Below, piece after piece: positions 1 through 9,249 of a stretch of 64,000 bases of DNA (position 1 is its first letter; every line of letters begins with the position of its first letter). Source of the stretch: Selaginella moellendorffii (Eukaryota > Streptophyta > Lycopodiopsida > Selaginellales > Selaginellaceae); assembly GCF_000143415.4 (NCBI RefSeq), contig NW_003314271.1, positions 847,591 through 911,590 of the forward strand. Reading direction: 5' to 3'. A program made the position numbers and the translations under genes. The notes beneath the pieces were generated by a model. The model was not told where the DNA came from, made no database searches, and was given only the letters and a program-made list of their open reading frames with translations.

Positions 1-260
1 AGCCTTCGAAAGACTGGGGCCTTGAGACGAGTGGAGAAGAGCGAGAAGCCGTTCTCGATGGCCCAGATCGCGAGCTGTTCGTTCTTCACCTGGATCTCGT
101 CGATGTCAAAGCGGTGTTCCATCTTATCCTGCAGGTCCTCCGCGAGGTTGGGGTCCGGATGAGACGCGCGGCTCCCAGTGGATCCCGCTTTGGCCATCTG
201 AGCGATCATGGAGGCCGCTCGGTGATCTCTCTTGTTCTCTATCGGCTTCAAGGCCGCCAT
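1..260 (-). CDS. Unidentified protein, N-terminal part only (runs off left edge)
   Basis: An open frame begins at an ATG whose complement is at 258-260 and stays open to the window edge, giving 86 residues. It starts MAALKPIENKRDHRAASMIA and contains a charged stretch, DLQDKMEHRFDIDEIQ, followed by a hydrophobic segment, QLAIWAIENGFSLFSTRL. Codons are GC-rich at third positions, like the neighbouring real genes. I recognise no domain. It could be the first exon of a larger gene. An overlapping minus-strand frame through 124-537 has no family features and was not preferred. Confidence 0.45.
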   Translation of the reverse strand, partial: MAALKPIENKRDHRAASMIAQMAKAGSTGSRASHPDPNLAEDLQDKMEHRFDIDEIQVKNEQLAIWAIENGFSLFSTRLKAPVFRR

Positions 261-1843
261 TCTGTAAACAGCATTCGTGTCTTGTCAACCATAGAACTAT
301 AACGCTGTACATGACATACCGTCGCCTGTGAGATCTGGATCCGAAAGTCCCTAGCCTGTGACACAAAAATTCCATCATGTCCAGTATCGGGTCGATCCTT
401 CTAACGTTAAAGTTACGGCATACCGGTTTGCTGGTTGGCTCGGCTGATCGAGTTCGGTCAGACGACTCGCTCGTGGCGTCCCCTCGGTGTGAAGCATTAC
501 TTCCTCCCTGGAAGATCCACTGTAAAACAAATATCATCTCTTTTCTAGAAAATTTCGAGACTGTTCGCGCATGAACGCTGAGGACTTCCTTGGCTACGAG
601 TATCCCCGGAAGTTCTTGAGAAAGATGAACTTCAAAGTTATGGAATACCTTTCTGGTTCTGGTTCAAGCTCACGCAAAATCACTTCCTCATCGGAAGAAC
701 TGCAAACAAAAAAAATCTGGGCATTAGCTCTATTTCTTGAAACTTTCGAGACTTCTTCAAGCATGATCAAAGCTAAGGACTTCCTTCGATCTGATAACGC
801 ATTGGTAGGCGGTGAAAGGGAGGAGGAGGAGGCAAAACGACGCTCATCGCAATTAATCCTTGGTGCGCCGAGAAACCAGGAAAATCAAAAGAAAATCTTT
901 AGAAGCTCACATATTACGGGCGAGATCGACCAGAGAGACAGCATCGATGCCGAACGATCACGAAAGACGGTGAAAACAAGCTCCCGACAAGAGAAATTTC
1001 ACAAGCACGCGAGACGCAGCGAGAGATTGCAAGAGAGACGCCTCGCCGATCGGCCTAAACCTCAAACATGATCACGCAGACCTGGCGCCTTGATCGCTGC
1101 CCTCCGCGCTCTCGTCCTCCATTTTGCAGGACCTAGCTCGAAGGCGGGCAAAAGAATGATTTGAATGACATGGCCACGCTGTCCACAAACGTGGCAAAAT
1201 CCCAGCCGTCCGATTTCTTCTATGTCCGGTCACGTGATTATGTCCTGCGGCTAAATTAACCTAGAGTATATTCTAGTATCTTTGTGACATTACGCATAAC
1301 ACAAAAAAAAAAGTGAGAGTGAATCTAACCTAACAGAGCATATTCTAAGCACATTCACATTTGCGATTTGCTCTGTAGGCGCATTACCTTTTAGGGCTCT
1401 TGGGGTCTTGATCGCGCGTAGGTGGAAAGATCGCAGGGATCAATGGATCCGAAAGCGAGCAGGCCAGCGGGGTAGCGAGAAGGGCACGGGCCACACGAGC
1501 CGAGCGTTGTTCACGCATTAAATTTCAGGGCGGCACAGTAGTGAATGGGAAAGAAAGGGGCAGTCAATTGACTAGCGACAAAGGGCGATGATTCTTCCTC
1601 CCATGTTTACTGGTCTAAAAGCGTAACTGGTGATGTTCGTGGCGCGACCGGCGCTACGAGGAGCTGTTCTTTTGATCGCCCAAACAGGGGACCCCAATTT
1701 CCCCATCAAATTGGCTGCTCCTGGACGCCAAGATCGATTCTTTCCGTCCTGGGGTCGCTTTGATCGCGGGTTAGTGTCGTAATCTGGAAGAATTCGCAGG
1801 AATTGGCCTGGAATCGAGCAGGATTGGACGAGGAACCAGCGAA
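261..1843. other. Intergenic region, no gene recognised
   Basis: This stretch has frames of up to 166 codons (571-1071) with K/R/S/E-rich low-complexity translation and no domain. Two short segments (about 543-593 and 733-787) are diverged copies of each other, 190 bp apart, so the longest frame is probably repeat-derived. A CACGTG G-box lies near 1230. The last few hundred bases are the likely promoter and 5' UTR of the kinase starting at 1844. Confidence 0.5.
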
Positions 1844-3211
1844 ATGGGGGATGACAACGAGGAGGACCGCCAATCCGTGGTATCTAGATCTAGTAGCTGT
1901 AGGAGCAGCAGCAGTAAACCTCACAAGGCCAACGATGCGGGATGGGAGGCGATCCGGTCGGTGGAAGCGCGCGACGGGAACATCAATCTCTCCCACTTCA
2001 AGCTCCTCCAGCGATTGGGCAGCGGCGACATCGGCAGCGTCTATCTATCGGAATTGCGGGGCTTTCGCTGCCTGTTTGCGATGAAGGTGATGGACAAGAC
2101 CGCTCTGGCAGCCAGGAACAAGCTCCTGAGAGCTGCCACCGAGAGGTCCATCCTGGAGAAGCTCGATCATCCCTTCCTCCCAACGCTCTACGCGCACTTC
2201 GACACGGCGAATTTTTCGTGCCTGATTATGGAGTACTGCCCGGGAGGAGATCTCCACACGCTGCGCCAGCGGCAGCTCACAAAGCGATTCGACAACGAAG
2301 CAGTGAGGTAGGATTTGTTTTTATTTCTCCTCTTTTCGGCCGTGATCGATCCAAATGTGGCCTTGATTGATCAATCTCGCAGGTTCTACGCGGCAGAGAT
2401 CTTGCTCGCGCTCGAGTACCTCCACATGATGGGCGTCGTCTACCGGGATTTGAAGCCCGAGAATGTGCTCGTCCGCCACGACGGCCACATCATGCTCTCG
2501 GACTTCGACCTCTCCCTGATCTGCGATGTGAGCCCTACGGTGATCCAATCGCCACCTCCAGGAACAGCAGCCAGAAGAAGAGCCCCCTCTTTCTCCTCGT
2601 CCTCGTCTTCAACCGGCAAATTAGGGCGCCTCGGCGGGGGCGCATCGCCGTCGTGCATCCTGCCAGCGTGTGTCGCTCCCTGCACGGTGGACCGCCCGAT
2701 GCCCCCAGCCGGTCAACTCAGGTCAACACGGGTCAACCCCCTCCCGGAGCTAGTCGCCGAGCCCACGGGCGCGCGCTCCATGTCGTTCGTGGGCACGCAC
2801 GAGTACCTGGCGCCCGAGATAATCTCCGGCTATGGCCACGGCAGCGCGGTGGACTGGTGGACGCTGGGCATTTTCCTCTTCGAGATGTTCCACGGGAGGA
2901 CGCCCTTCAAGGGGGGCGACAACGAGAGCACGCTGGTGAATGTGCTGACCAAGCCGCTCGAATTCGGGGGAGCCGCCGAGGGCGTGGAGCTCGGCGAGGA
3001 CGCCAGGAGCTTGATCCGGGGCCTCCTCGCCAAGGATCCCGCCAAGCGCATTGCCTCCGCCAGGGGCGCCGTGGAGATCAAGCAGCACCCCTTCTTCGCG
3101 GGCACGAATTGGGCGCTGGTTCGCTGCGCCGCCCCGCCCGAGGTCCCCAAGGCGCTCCTCTGGCGGAAGAAGAACACGGGATCCAAGAGCGACGACGTTG
3201 AATACTTCTAG
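1844..3211 (+). CDS. PINOID/WAG-like AGC VIII protein kinase
   Basis: Two exons, 1844-2307 and 2383-3211, encode 430 residues. The 75-bp intron splits an Arg codon (AG|G) between GTAGG and CGCAG. An acidic/Ser-rich N-terminus is followed by the glycine loop [11 protein letters not shown], the catalytic lysine in FAMKVMDK, the catalytic loop [11 protein letters not shown], and the AGC VIII signature DFDLSL in place of DFG. An insertion between subdomains VII and VIII ends [22 protein letters not shown], closely resembling the PINOID/WAG subgroup, and the protein ends in an aromatic VEYF tail where PDK1 docks in this group. PINOID-type kinases phosphorylate PIN auxin-efflux carriers at the plasma membrane; that role is inferred from family. 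The ferredoxin gene starts only 127 bp downstream on the same strand. Confidence 0.9.
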
Positions 3212-3338
3212 CCTCTGGTCAATGGCCACAGCCTCCAGTCAACTATGTTAAATGGGCCGTTGACTATCCTGTCAACGGCCCCTGGTCAACGGCAATATGG
3301 ATGTTTGAATGTGGTGACCTAAAAACAGAGCTGTGGCA

Positions 3339-3773
3339 ATGGCGACTCTGGGTGTGGCTGGAATGTGCCTCGTCCGGGCGCGAGGTGAGAGATTTGGGGG
3401 AAATTCGGCGCTGGGTAGGGCGAGGATGCGCGGCGCGAGGCTCCAGTGCGCGGGGCCGAGGGTGTTTGAGGTGGAGATGGAGCACGAGGGGAAGATCCAC
3501 ACATTGAGAGTGCCCGAGGACGAGACGATCCTGTCCAAGGCGCTCGAGGAAGGGGTGGAGGTTCCGCACGATTGCAAGCTCGGGGTGTGCATGACTTGCC
3601 CCGCGAAGCTGGAGAGGGGGCGAGTGAATCAATCGGAGGGGATGCTGAGCGACGATGTGGTCGACAAGGGCTACGCTCTTCTGTGCGTCGCGTATCCGCT
3701 GGAGGATTGCCGGATCCGGACGATTCCAGAGGACGAGCTTGTTTCCTTGCAGCTGGTGACATCCTCGGATTGA
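3339..3773 (+). CDS. FDC1: Plastid 2Fe-2S ferredoxin, FdC1 type
   Basis: A single exon of 144 residues, starting at the ATG at 3339 (the frame also has an upstream in-frame GTG). Residues 1-42 are Arg/Ala-rich and fit a chloroplast transit peptide. The ferredoxin fold follows: EVEMEHEGKIHTLRVPEDET, then the cluster loop DCKLGVCMTCPAKL and the fourth ligand in YALLCVAYP. The C-terminal extension IPEDELVSLQLVTSSD is the hallmark of ferredoxin C1, a minor isoform with a longer C-terminus than photosynthetic Fd1/Fd2. FdC1 can accept electrons from photosystem I but passes them poorly to FNR, so it probably serves specialised acceptors. The gene is convergent with the carboxylesterase, with 71 bp between the stop codons. 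Confidence 0.9.
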   Translation: MATLGVAGMCLVRARGERFGGNSALGRARMRGARLQCAGPRVFEVEMEHEGKIHTLRVPEDETILSKALEEGVEVPHDCKLGVCMTCPAKLERGRVNQSEGMLSDDVVDKGYALLCVAYPLEDCRIRTIPEDELVSLQLVTSSD

Positions 3774-3844
3774 GGGCTAGCGCTAGAAACCATCCCAATA
3801 TCATAGAATCAAGAATGATAGAATAGCAAAACAACGAATATGCT

Positions 3845-4807
3845 TTAGGATGAAACGAATATGCCTCGCGCGAACGAACATAGTTTGTCCAAGAATTGTG
3901 CCACTTCCCGGGATCCTGGAGCAACATAGAAGGCGTGATCCGCGGCCTCGAGCAGCAAAAGCTCCGGATCCATCCCACATTCGCGCATCACCTCCACGAA
4001 TTCCAGCGCGCGATCGCGCAGCACGTCGAGCCCGCCGGCGACGACGAGGGTGCTGGGCAGATCGAGCTCGCGCAGCTGGGCCTTCAGATCCGGCGCAAAG
4101 ACGCGGCAGTAGGGATGATTCCTGCTCGCTCCAACCGGCAGTGCCAGCTCCCAGAACCGATCGCACATATCCGTGCTGAGCAGCGAAGTGGGTGACTGGA
4201 GATTGGTCTCGGAAGGAAGCCGAACAATGCCGCCAAAGAATGGCTGGATCAAGACGCGCCCTTTGATCTGGAGCTCGCCCAAATCCTCCGCCGCCGCTCG
4301 CATTGCGACATGGTGCGCGAGATTGCCCCCAGCGCTATCGCCCATCACCAGGATCTTGGAGAGATCGGCGTGGGCAGCGATCCACGGATCCTTGCGGCCT
4401 CCCTGTTCTTGAGCGAGCCATTTGAGCGCCGCGAATCCATCGTCGTAAGCCGCCGGGAGCCGGTTCTCGGGAGCTAGGCGGTAATTGACAGAGATCACGA
4501 GAGCTCCCAGTTTCTTGGAGATGCTCTCGCAGAGGACATGGAACTCCAAGGTATTCGCGGTGAAGGACACGAATCCGCCGCCATGGAAGTAGAGCACTAC
4601 TGGAAGCTTTTCGTTCTTACCTTTGGGGAGAAAGACCCTCGCCCAGATCCGGAGCTTCTCGTCGATGGTTACGTCTCTCGAGGCGATTGGATTGCCGCTA
4701 GGATCCGCTTCCACGCAGAGGGACTTGGGCATGGATTTGCGAGCAAAGGATCGATCCACGAAGAACAATCCATCGGGGAACTCCTTGGCGACTTGGAGCG
4801 ACGGCAT
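3845..4807 (-). CDS. Carboxylesterase (CXE), alpha/beta hydrolase of the GID1-like family
   Basis: An intronless coding region of 320 residues from the ATG at 4807. The frame is open 25 codons further upstream, but that part ends TTTTCCAG and looks like an intron 3' end. A donor GTGAG at 4895 predicts an 86-bp intron in the 5' UTR (4895-4810), which fixes the start. Motifs: oxyanion hole YFHGGGFV, nucleophile elbow GDSAGGNLA, catalytic Asp in VAGGLDVLRD and catalytic His in AADHAFYV. The complete triad argues for an active esterase; GID1 gibberellin receptors lack the His. The substrate is unknown. It is a soluble, probably cytosolic protein of usual family length. Confidence 0.9.
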   Translation of the reverse strand: MPSLQVAKEFPDGLFFVDRSFARKSMPKSLCVEADPSGNPIASRDVTIDEKLRIWARVFLPKGKNEKLPVVLYFHGGGFVSFTANTLEFHVLCESISKKLGALVISVNYRLAPENRLPAAYDDGFAALKWLAQEQGGRKDPWIAAHADLSKILVMGDSAGGNLAHHVAMRAAAEDLGELQIKGRVLIQPFFGGIVRLPSETNLQSPTSLLSTDMCDRFWELALPVGASRNHPYCRVFAPDLKAQLRELDLPSTLVVAGGLDVLRDRALEFVEVMRECGMDPELLLLEAADHAFYVAPGSREVAQFLDKLCSFARGIFVSS

Positions 4808-4895
4808 TGCTGGAAAATCAAGGAAGAAAGAAAACGCTTGGACACAAACCACGAGGCTGGTTTTAAGATAACAAGGTAACAAAACAATATCTCAC

Positions 4896-5858
4896 CAAAA
4901 TTTCTAGCAAACGACCCGCGACTTGCGTATCCTGCATTGATCAACGAGACAAATCTGTCTGCACTCGATTAAAAAGTATCAAAACCTGCTTGAATGCGTC
5001 AAAGAGATATAGAACAAACAAAGAAAAGCTTAACTTTAGCCCGATCTCAAGGATTCACTGCCTGGCTCGTCCAATCTCCACCGCTGGAGCTCCGGAACAC
5101 TATTCTCTTGTGTTGTTTAAGATGCAAGTAGTCAACCTGTTCGCTAAGATTGTAATCTTCTGGAAAAAAAAATCAAAACTTCACAGACCTCAACCGGGTG
5201 GAGCGTAACAACGCAGAAGGTATCAACGGGGGGCTGCGTGCTCTCGAGCCGAACCTCTTCTGGATGAGACTCTTTTGGCTGGCCTGGATGTGGCCACGTA
5301 AATTGTTTTCGAGTTTGCAAAGAGCTGCTAAACCATGACTTCTCTCTTATCTACACACAGACCACAAGATCAAAGTCCAGCTTTTTCTAGAACCGAAAAG
5401 CGCACCTCTTTCTTTAACGGATCGTCTTCCGTGTGGCTTATAACTTCGATGTCACCGTGAATGCGAAATTGTTCCCAGCTATCAGTGAAGTAATAACAAA
5501 CCTGCAAGGAAAAAGATTAGAAGAAGAAATACTTAGAATCAAACAGCGTCAATCACCTCGGCCACGGGACAGTGTTGAGCTTCTTGTACCTTGCAAAGGA
5601 AACAAGGAGAGCTATCACATATTTAGCCGCGAGAGATCGGAGTGAAAGCTTTTGGCAGCATGCTTGCCTTGTTGCTTCTGGAGTCTGTCGTAAACAGCAG
5701 ATCGTCAGTCCCGTCAGCAAATCCCCTGGTCGAGAACCAAAAGAAAAACCACAAAAAAGCCAGTTGGCCATGGCAGATACTCTCAAAGACACGAAAGACT
5801 TGCCTGAAAACGACAGTTCGATTTGCGGGTGTTCCATTTGCTCTAACAGTAGCCTGCC
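4896..5858. other. Upstream region of the carboxylesterase, no gene recognised
   Basis: It holds the predicted 5' UTR and promoter of the carboxylesterase, then sequence with only short frames lacking recognisable motifs. I see no RNA gene or mobile element. Confidence 0.4.
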
Positions 5859-6369
5859 AATCGCATGAACAACAGCTTGTAAGAAAGAATTCCAGAATTC
5901 AAGTGAAAAAAAAGTCCGAAGTTCTCTTCCAGGAAAATCAAGAAGGCATGCAAACACATTACCAAAAAGAGCTGCACACAATCTTCACAGGACAGTACAG
6001 CAAGCACGAAGAACTCCTGGGAGAAACGAGCTAGAATCACGAGAATTTCGAGAATGACTAAGCTCTACAACTACGAAATCAAAGGAAAAAATTTTCCAGA
6101 AATTCACTTGTCCGACAGCTCTAGCAAGAAATCGCATGAACAGCGTGTAAGAGAAAGAATTCCAGAAATCACGAATCCGAATTTCTCTTCCAGGAAAAGA
6201 TGCAAGCTCCAGAATCATTACCGAAAAGAGATCTTCACAGGAGCACGAAGAACTCCTGAGACTACGAACCAGATCATAAGAAACTCGAGAATGACTCAAG
6301 CTCTCACAACTACGCAATTAAAGGAAAAATTCCAGAAAATTCTCTCTTCCGGCAGCTCTAGCAAGAAAT
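5859..6369. repeat. Tandem duplication, unit about 271 bp, two copies
   Basis: Copy one runs 5859-6129 and copy two 6130-6369. Each opens with a version of ATCGCATGAACA(ACA)GC and closes with GCTCTAGCAAGAAATC, and they share blocks such as AAGAATTCCAG, GAAGAACTCCTG and TCGAGAATGACT. The copies are diverged by substitutions and small indels. No frame is conserved between them, so this is probably not coding. Confidence 0.6.
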
Positions 6370-6655
6370 CTTCGTCTTGCTTTGCTTGAATCAGGGAGGA
6401 ATCTCTTACCAGCTGACAAAATCTGCTGTGCCGGAGCCGAGAATGCGATTCTAGAGCGCTCTCCAGTAGCTGGCGCCATGGAAGAATGCGCTCACCCATT
6501 CTCCAAGAACACAGACAAAACCTAGGGCTTATAGTCTTCTTGCATATATCAATCGATGATAGAAATAATATCAAGCAAAACAATGGAGGGATCTATGGAT
6601 CGAGCGATCGATCCAAGAGCTTGATTGATCTATGAAGAATCCATAGTCAAATCTT

Positions 6656-7158
6656 CTAGGAGCACAGGCTACTGCCACTGTTGCATCGCCCGACGAAGAC
6701 GCCATTGGGGTAATTCCCAGCGTAGTTGAGATAGGCCATGAATTCGACCGGGCAAGTGGTGGAGAAATCGTTCACTTGGGTCGTGTACTTGCAAGCCATC
6801 TTCTTGAACGCGCCACAGCACGCCTCCTGGTGATACTGGGGTCCCTTGCAAACGCTCGTCACCTCGGCGTAGTCCACCTTGGAGAAATCCGTGGCGCAGC
6901 CTGCCCAAGGAAGAGATTTGCGCGACTTGGATGGATCAAACAAGAATGGATCCAAGAGAGAGCTTACCTGTGGAGCTCTTGGAAGCGGCAGTCACTTGTG
7001 CCTCGCTCATCTCGAATCCGGCAGTGTAGGCGTGGGCATCTGGAATGAAAATGCCGAGATTACAGAGACCACCGTCGCAAGATCCAATGCTCACCGTGTA
7101 GAAACGCTGCGAAGACAAGCGCCAGGAGGAGGAGGACGATTTGGGTCGAGGAAGCCAT
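6656..7158 (-). CDS. LORELEI-like (LLG) secreted cysteine-rich protein
   Basis: Three exons: 7158-7095, 7039-6968 and 6900-6656, giving 126 residues. Introns of 55 and 67 bp have GTGAGC/CCAG and GTAAGC/GCAG ends with matching phase 1. Residues 1-20 are a signal peptide (MASSTQIVLLLLALVFAAFL). The LLG module follows: CATDFSKVDYAEVTSVCKG, then YHQEACCGAFKKMAC, then a region ending NYPNGVFVGRC. LLG proteins escort and act as co-receptors for FERONIA-type receptor kinases binding RALF peptides at the cell surface. Family members usually end in a hydrophobic GPI-attachment tail. This frame stops at SGSSLCS right after the last cysteine, so no GPI signal is visible. A missed 3' exon is possible, but none is apparent. 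Confidence 0.85.
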
Positions 7159-7659
7159 GGCCAAGCTCGCAGAGAGACGATGGATCGAGCGAAGAGATCG
7201 CAGCGGCGATGGGTAAAGGTGTGGAAAAGAGGAGATGAATTTATTCGTCACACTCCACTTACCTAACAAGCTTTCAATGCTCTGCTGATTCAGGCAGTGT
7301 GTCAGAAAGGCGGTCAGGAAATTTACTCTTCTCGAAAAGGGCGGACGGGGATTCGATCAAGTTTAAGATCATTTTCCAGAAATCTTAAGCGCCATGCTGG
7401 GATTCGATCAAGTTTTTCCAGGAATCTTAAGCGTCATGCTGGGATTCGATCAAGTTTTTCCAGGAATCTTAAGCGCCGCGCTGGATCATGAGCTATCAAG
7501 TAAGCTTAAATGTTTCTTTCTTTATTCCTAGCATCTACCTCGATGAATATTTATATGGCAGGGATCTCGCATTGCTAGCAGCGGAGCAACCAAAAGAATG
7601 GCTTGTAGAGATCCAGGAAAGAATGGCAAAAAAAAGAGAAAGAAGAGATATGGGCGCTC
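7159..7659. promoter_or_regulatory. LLG upstream region with minisatellite
   Basis: A 500-bp gap between the LLG start and the 3' end of the glyoxal oxidase gene. It serves as the LLG promoter by position and contains the 42-bp repeats listed separately. No gene is seen. Confidence 0.4.
7340..7483. repeat. Minisatellite, 42-bp unit, about three copies
   Basis: The unit reads GGGATTCGATCAAGTTTTTC plus CAGGAATCTTAAGCGYCATGCT. Three consecutive copies are seen; the first carries a 9-bp insertion. Since 42 is a multiple of three, the plus frame translates as repeats of IRSSFSRNLKRHAG, but there is no family match and no reason to call a gene. Confidence 0.8.
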
Positions 7660-9249
7660 TTAACTCGTCACCAGGACCCATACCGCCTGGCTGGGGATCC
7701 CGTTGTGAAGCGCAAAGAGCATGTAGTAAGATGGAGGAGCCACGCCGGAGCTCGGGGGTGCCGTGCTGGCCACATAGTAAGTGTTGGCGTAACTCAGCAC
7801 CGATGCTGCTACTGGCAACTTGAGCTGCCGCTGGCCTTGCGAAAAGGAATGCGTGGTAAATGGCGAGCTCAGCAGCGTAAGCTGGATGTTCCCGACCAGC
7901 TTTCCGGGGATCGCAACGTCGACGCTGAAAGGCATGCCGTAGGTGATGGTGAAGGGGTTCTTCGCGATCCTCGGCCTCAGCCAGTCATTGGTAGCGTCCA
8001 AGTATGCCGGAGAGAAGGTTTCCACTCGGAGCTCGGTCGGGAATGGGCCAGTGTACTGATACGTGTAGCGGGTGTTACTCCCAGCAACGAGAACTCGGCC
8101 GTCGGGAAGAAGGTTGGCGGTGGAGTGATAAACTCGGGGGATGGTGGACGGAGCCTGGATCTCGAAAGTTTTCTTGTCCGGGTCGTAGAGAAGCGGATTG
8201 AGGATGGGATTGGAAGCGAGCAGATATCCTTGCGAGCCGTTTTGTGCGCCGTTGATGATCAGGACTTTGGCAGTCGGAAGCAGCACCATGTCTCCCATGT
8301 TTCTCCGGAAAGGCATGTAGGACATGTCCCAGAAGGGGGAGTTGGAGGTGACTTCCATCCGGCCGCAGGTCTGCGAGGCACCGTATTGAGGGCCCGAGCT
8401 TTTGAACGAGGCCTGGTTTGCTCCACCGCAGACGAGGACTTCGGCCTTTGAGTAGCTGTTGGCGGTGTCGAGAGCGAGCATGACGGAGCTTCCGGAACAG
8501 GGGTAGTTCCTCGGCTCGCCTGGGATGGTCGGGAACTTCCTGACGACGGTGTTGGTGAAGTAATTGAGCAGGATCGAGTCGCGGTTCGCAAAGATGTAGA
8601 GAAGGTTGCTTGGGAGGAGGTGGAGGTATGGATACAAGTTGTCATCCTGGAAGTCGGCCGTATCCTTGAGGAACTGGAGATAGAACTGGCCGCCAGTCGG
8701 CTGGAACTCGTAGTTGTAGACTCCGCGGCCGCCAACAACGATAATTCGTCCGTCGGGGAGGATCTGGTTGCTCGCGTACCACCTTGAGGATTGCAAGTTG
8801 GTGCTCGACTCCATCCAGTTGCACCAGGAACCGCTGGAGCAGGGAGTGAAGTAGCGGATGATGCTACCACCGTCGGCACTCCCCCCGGTTTGCATGAGAG
8901 TTCCATTGGGAAGGAACTGGCCGGAGCTACACCAGGTGTCCGAGTATATGAAAACGGGGCGTACCGTGTTAGAGGATGGATCGTAGATGACCGAGTGAGC
9001 GGTGCAGTCGTGAGTGGTCATCATGTCTGCTGGATTATCTCGGCAGTTTCCGACCAGGTTGATTGCCGAAGGCCCAATGTTGGTGCGGTCGAGGAAGATG
9101 ACGTTACCATAGTGAGTGACGGCGGTGTGCATGGAGGAAATGCCGGCATTCTGGAGAACAATGTTGAATCGGCCCGGCTGCTGAGCGAGTGAGAGGCAGA
9201 AGCAGCAGCTCAAGAGCGCCAGGACTGTCCTCGCTCTCCTGTTATTCAT
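7660..9249 (-). CDS. Glyoxal-oxidase-like copper radical oxidase (galactose oxidase family), copy 1
   Basis: Single exon, 529 residues, ATG at 9249. Residues 1-23 are a signal peptide ending ALLSCCFCLSLAQ, so the enzyme is probably apoplastic. The glyoxal oxidase N-domain has TAVTHYGNVIFLDRTNIGPS and SDTWCSSGQFLPNGT. SSRWYASNQILPDGR holds the radical tyrosine region, RVYHSTANLLPDGRVLVAGS the axial Tyr-His pair, and FTTHSFSQGQRQLKLPV the last copper histidine; the domain order is that of plant GLOX proteins. These enzymes oxidise aldehydes and release H2O2, and act in cell wall, pollen and defence contexts. A second, clearly related gene lies at 29578-31185. Confidence 0.92.
   Translation of the reverse strand: MNNRRARTVLALLSCCFCLSLAQQPGRFNIVLQNAGISSMHTAVTHYGNVIFLDRTNIGPSAINLVGNCRDNPADMMTTHDCTAHSVIYDPSSNTVRPVFIYSDTWCSSGQFLPNGTLMQTGGSADGGSIIRYFTPCSSGSWCNWMESSTNLQSSRWYASNQILPDGRIIVVGGRGVYNYEFQPTGGQFYLQFLKDTADFQDDNLYPYLHLLPSNLLYIFANRDSILLNYFTNTVVRKFPTIPGEPRNYPCSGSSVMLALDTANSYSKAEVLVCGGANQASFKSSGPQYGASQTCGRMEVTSNSPFWDMSYMPFRRNMGDMVLLPTAKVLIINGAQNGSQGYLLASNPILNPLLYDPDKKTFEIQAPSTIPRVYHSTANLLPDGRVLVAGSNTRYTYQYTGPFPTELRVETFSPAYLDATNDWLRPRIAKNPFTITYGMPFSVDVAIPGKLVGNIQLTLLSSPFTTHSFSQGQRQLKLPVAASVLSYANTYYVASTAPPSSGVAPPSYYMLFALHNGIPSQAVWVLVTS

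Noticed and set aside
124-537. 137-codon minus-strand frame
   Set aside because: It overlaps the better left-edge frame in another phase and shows no domain or sensible composition.
571-1071. 166-codon plus-strand frame
   Set aside because: Low-complexity K/R/S/E content, contains a diverged internal duplication, and no family motif.
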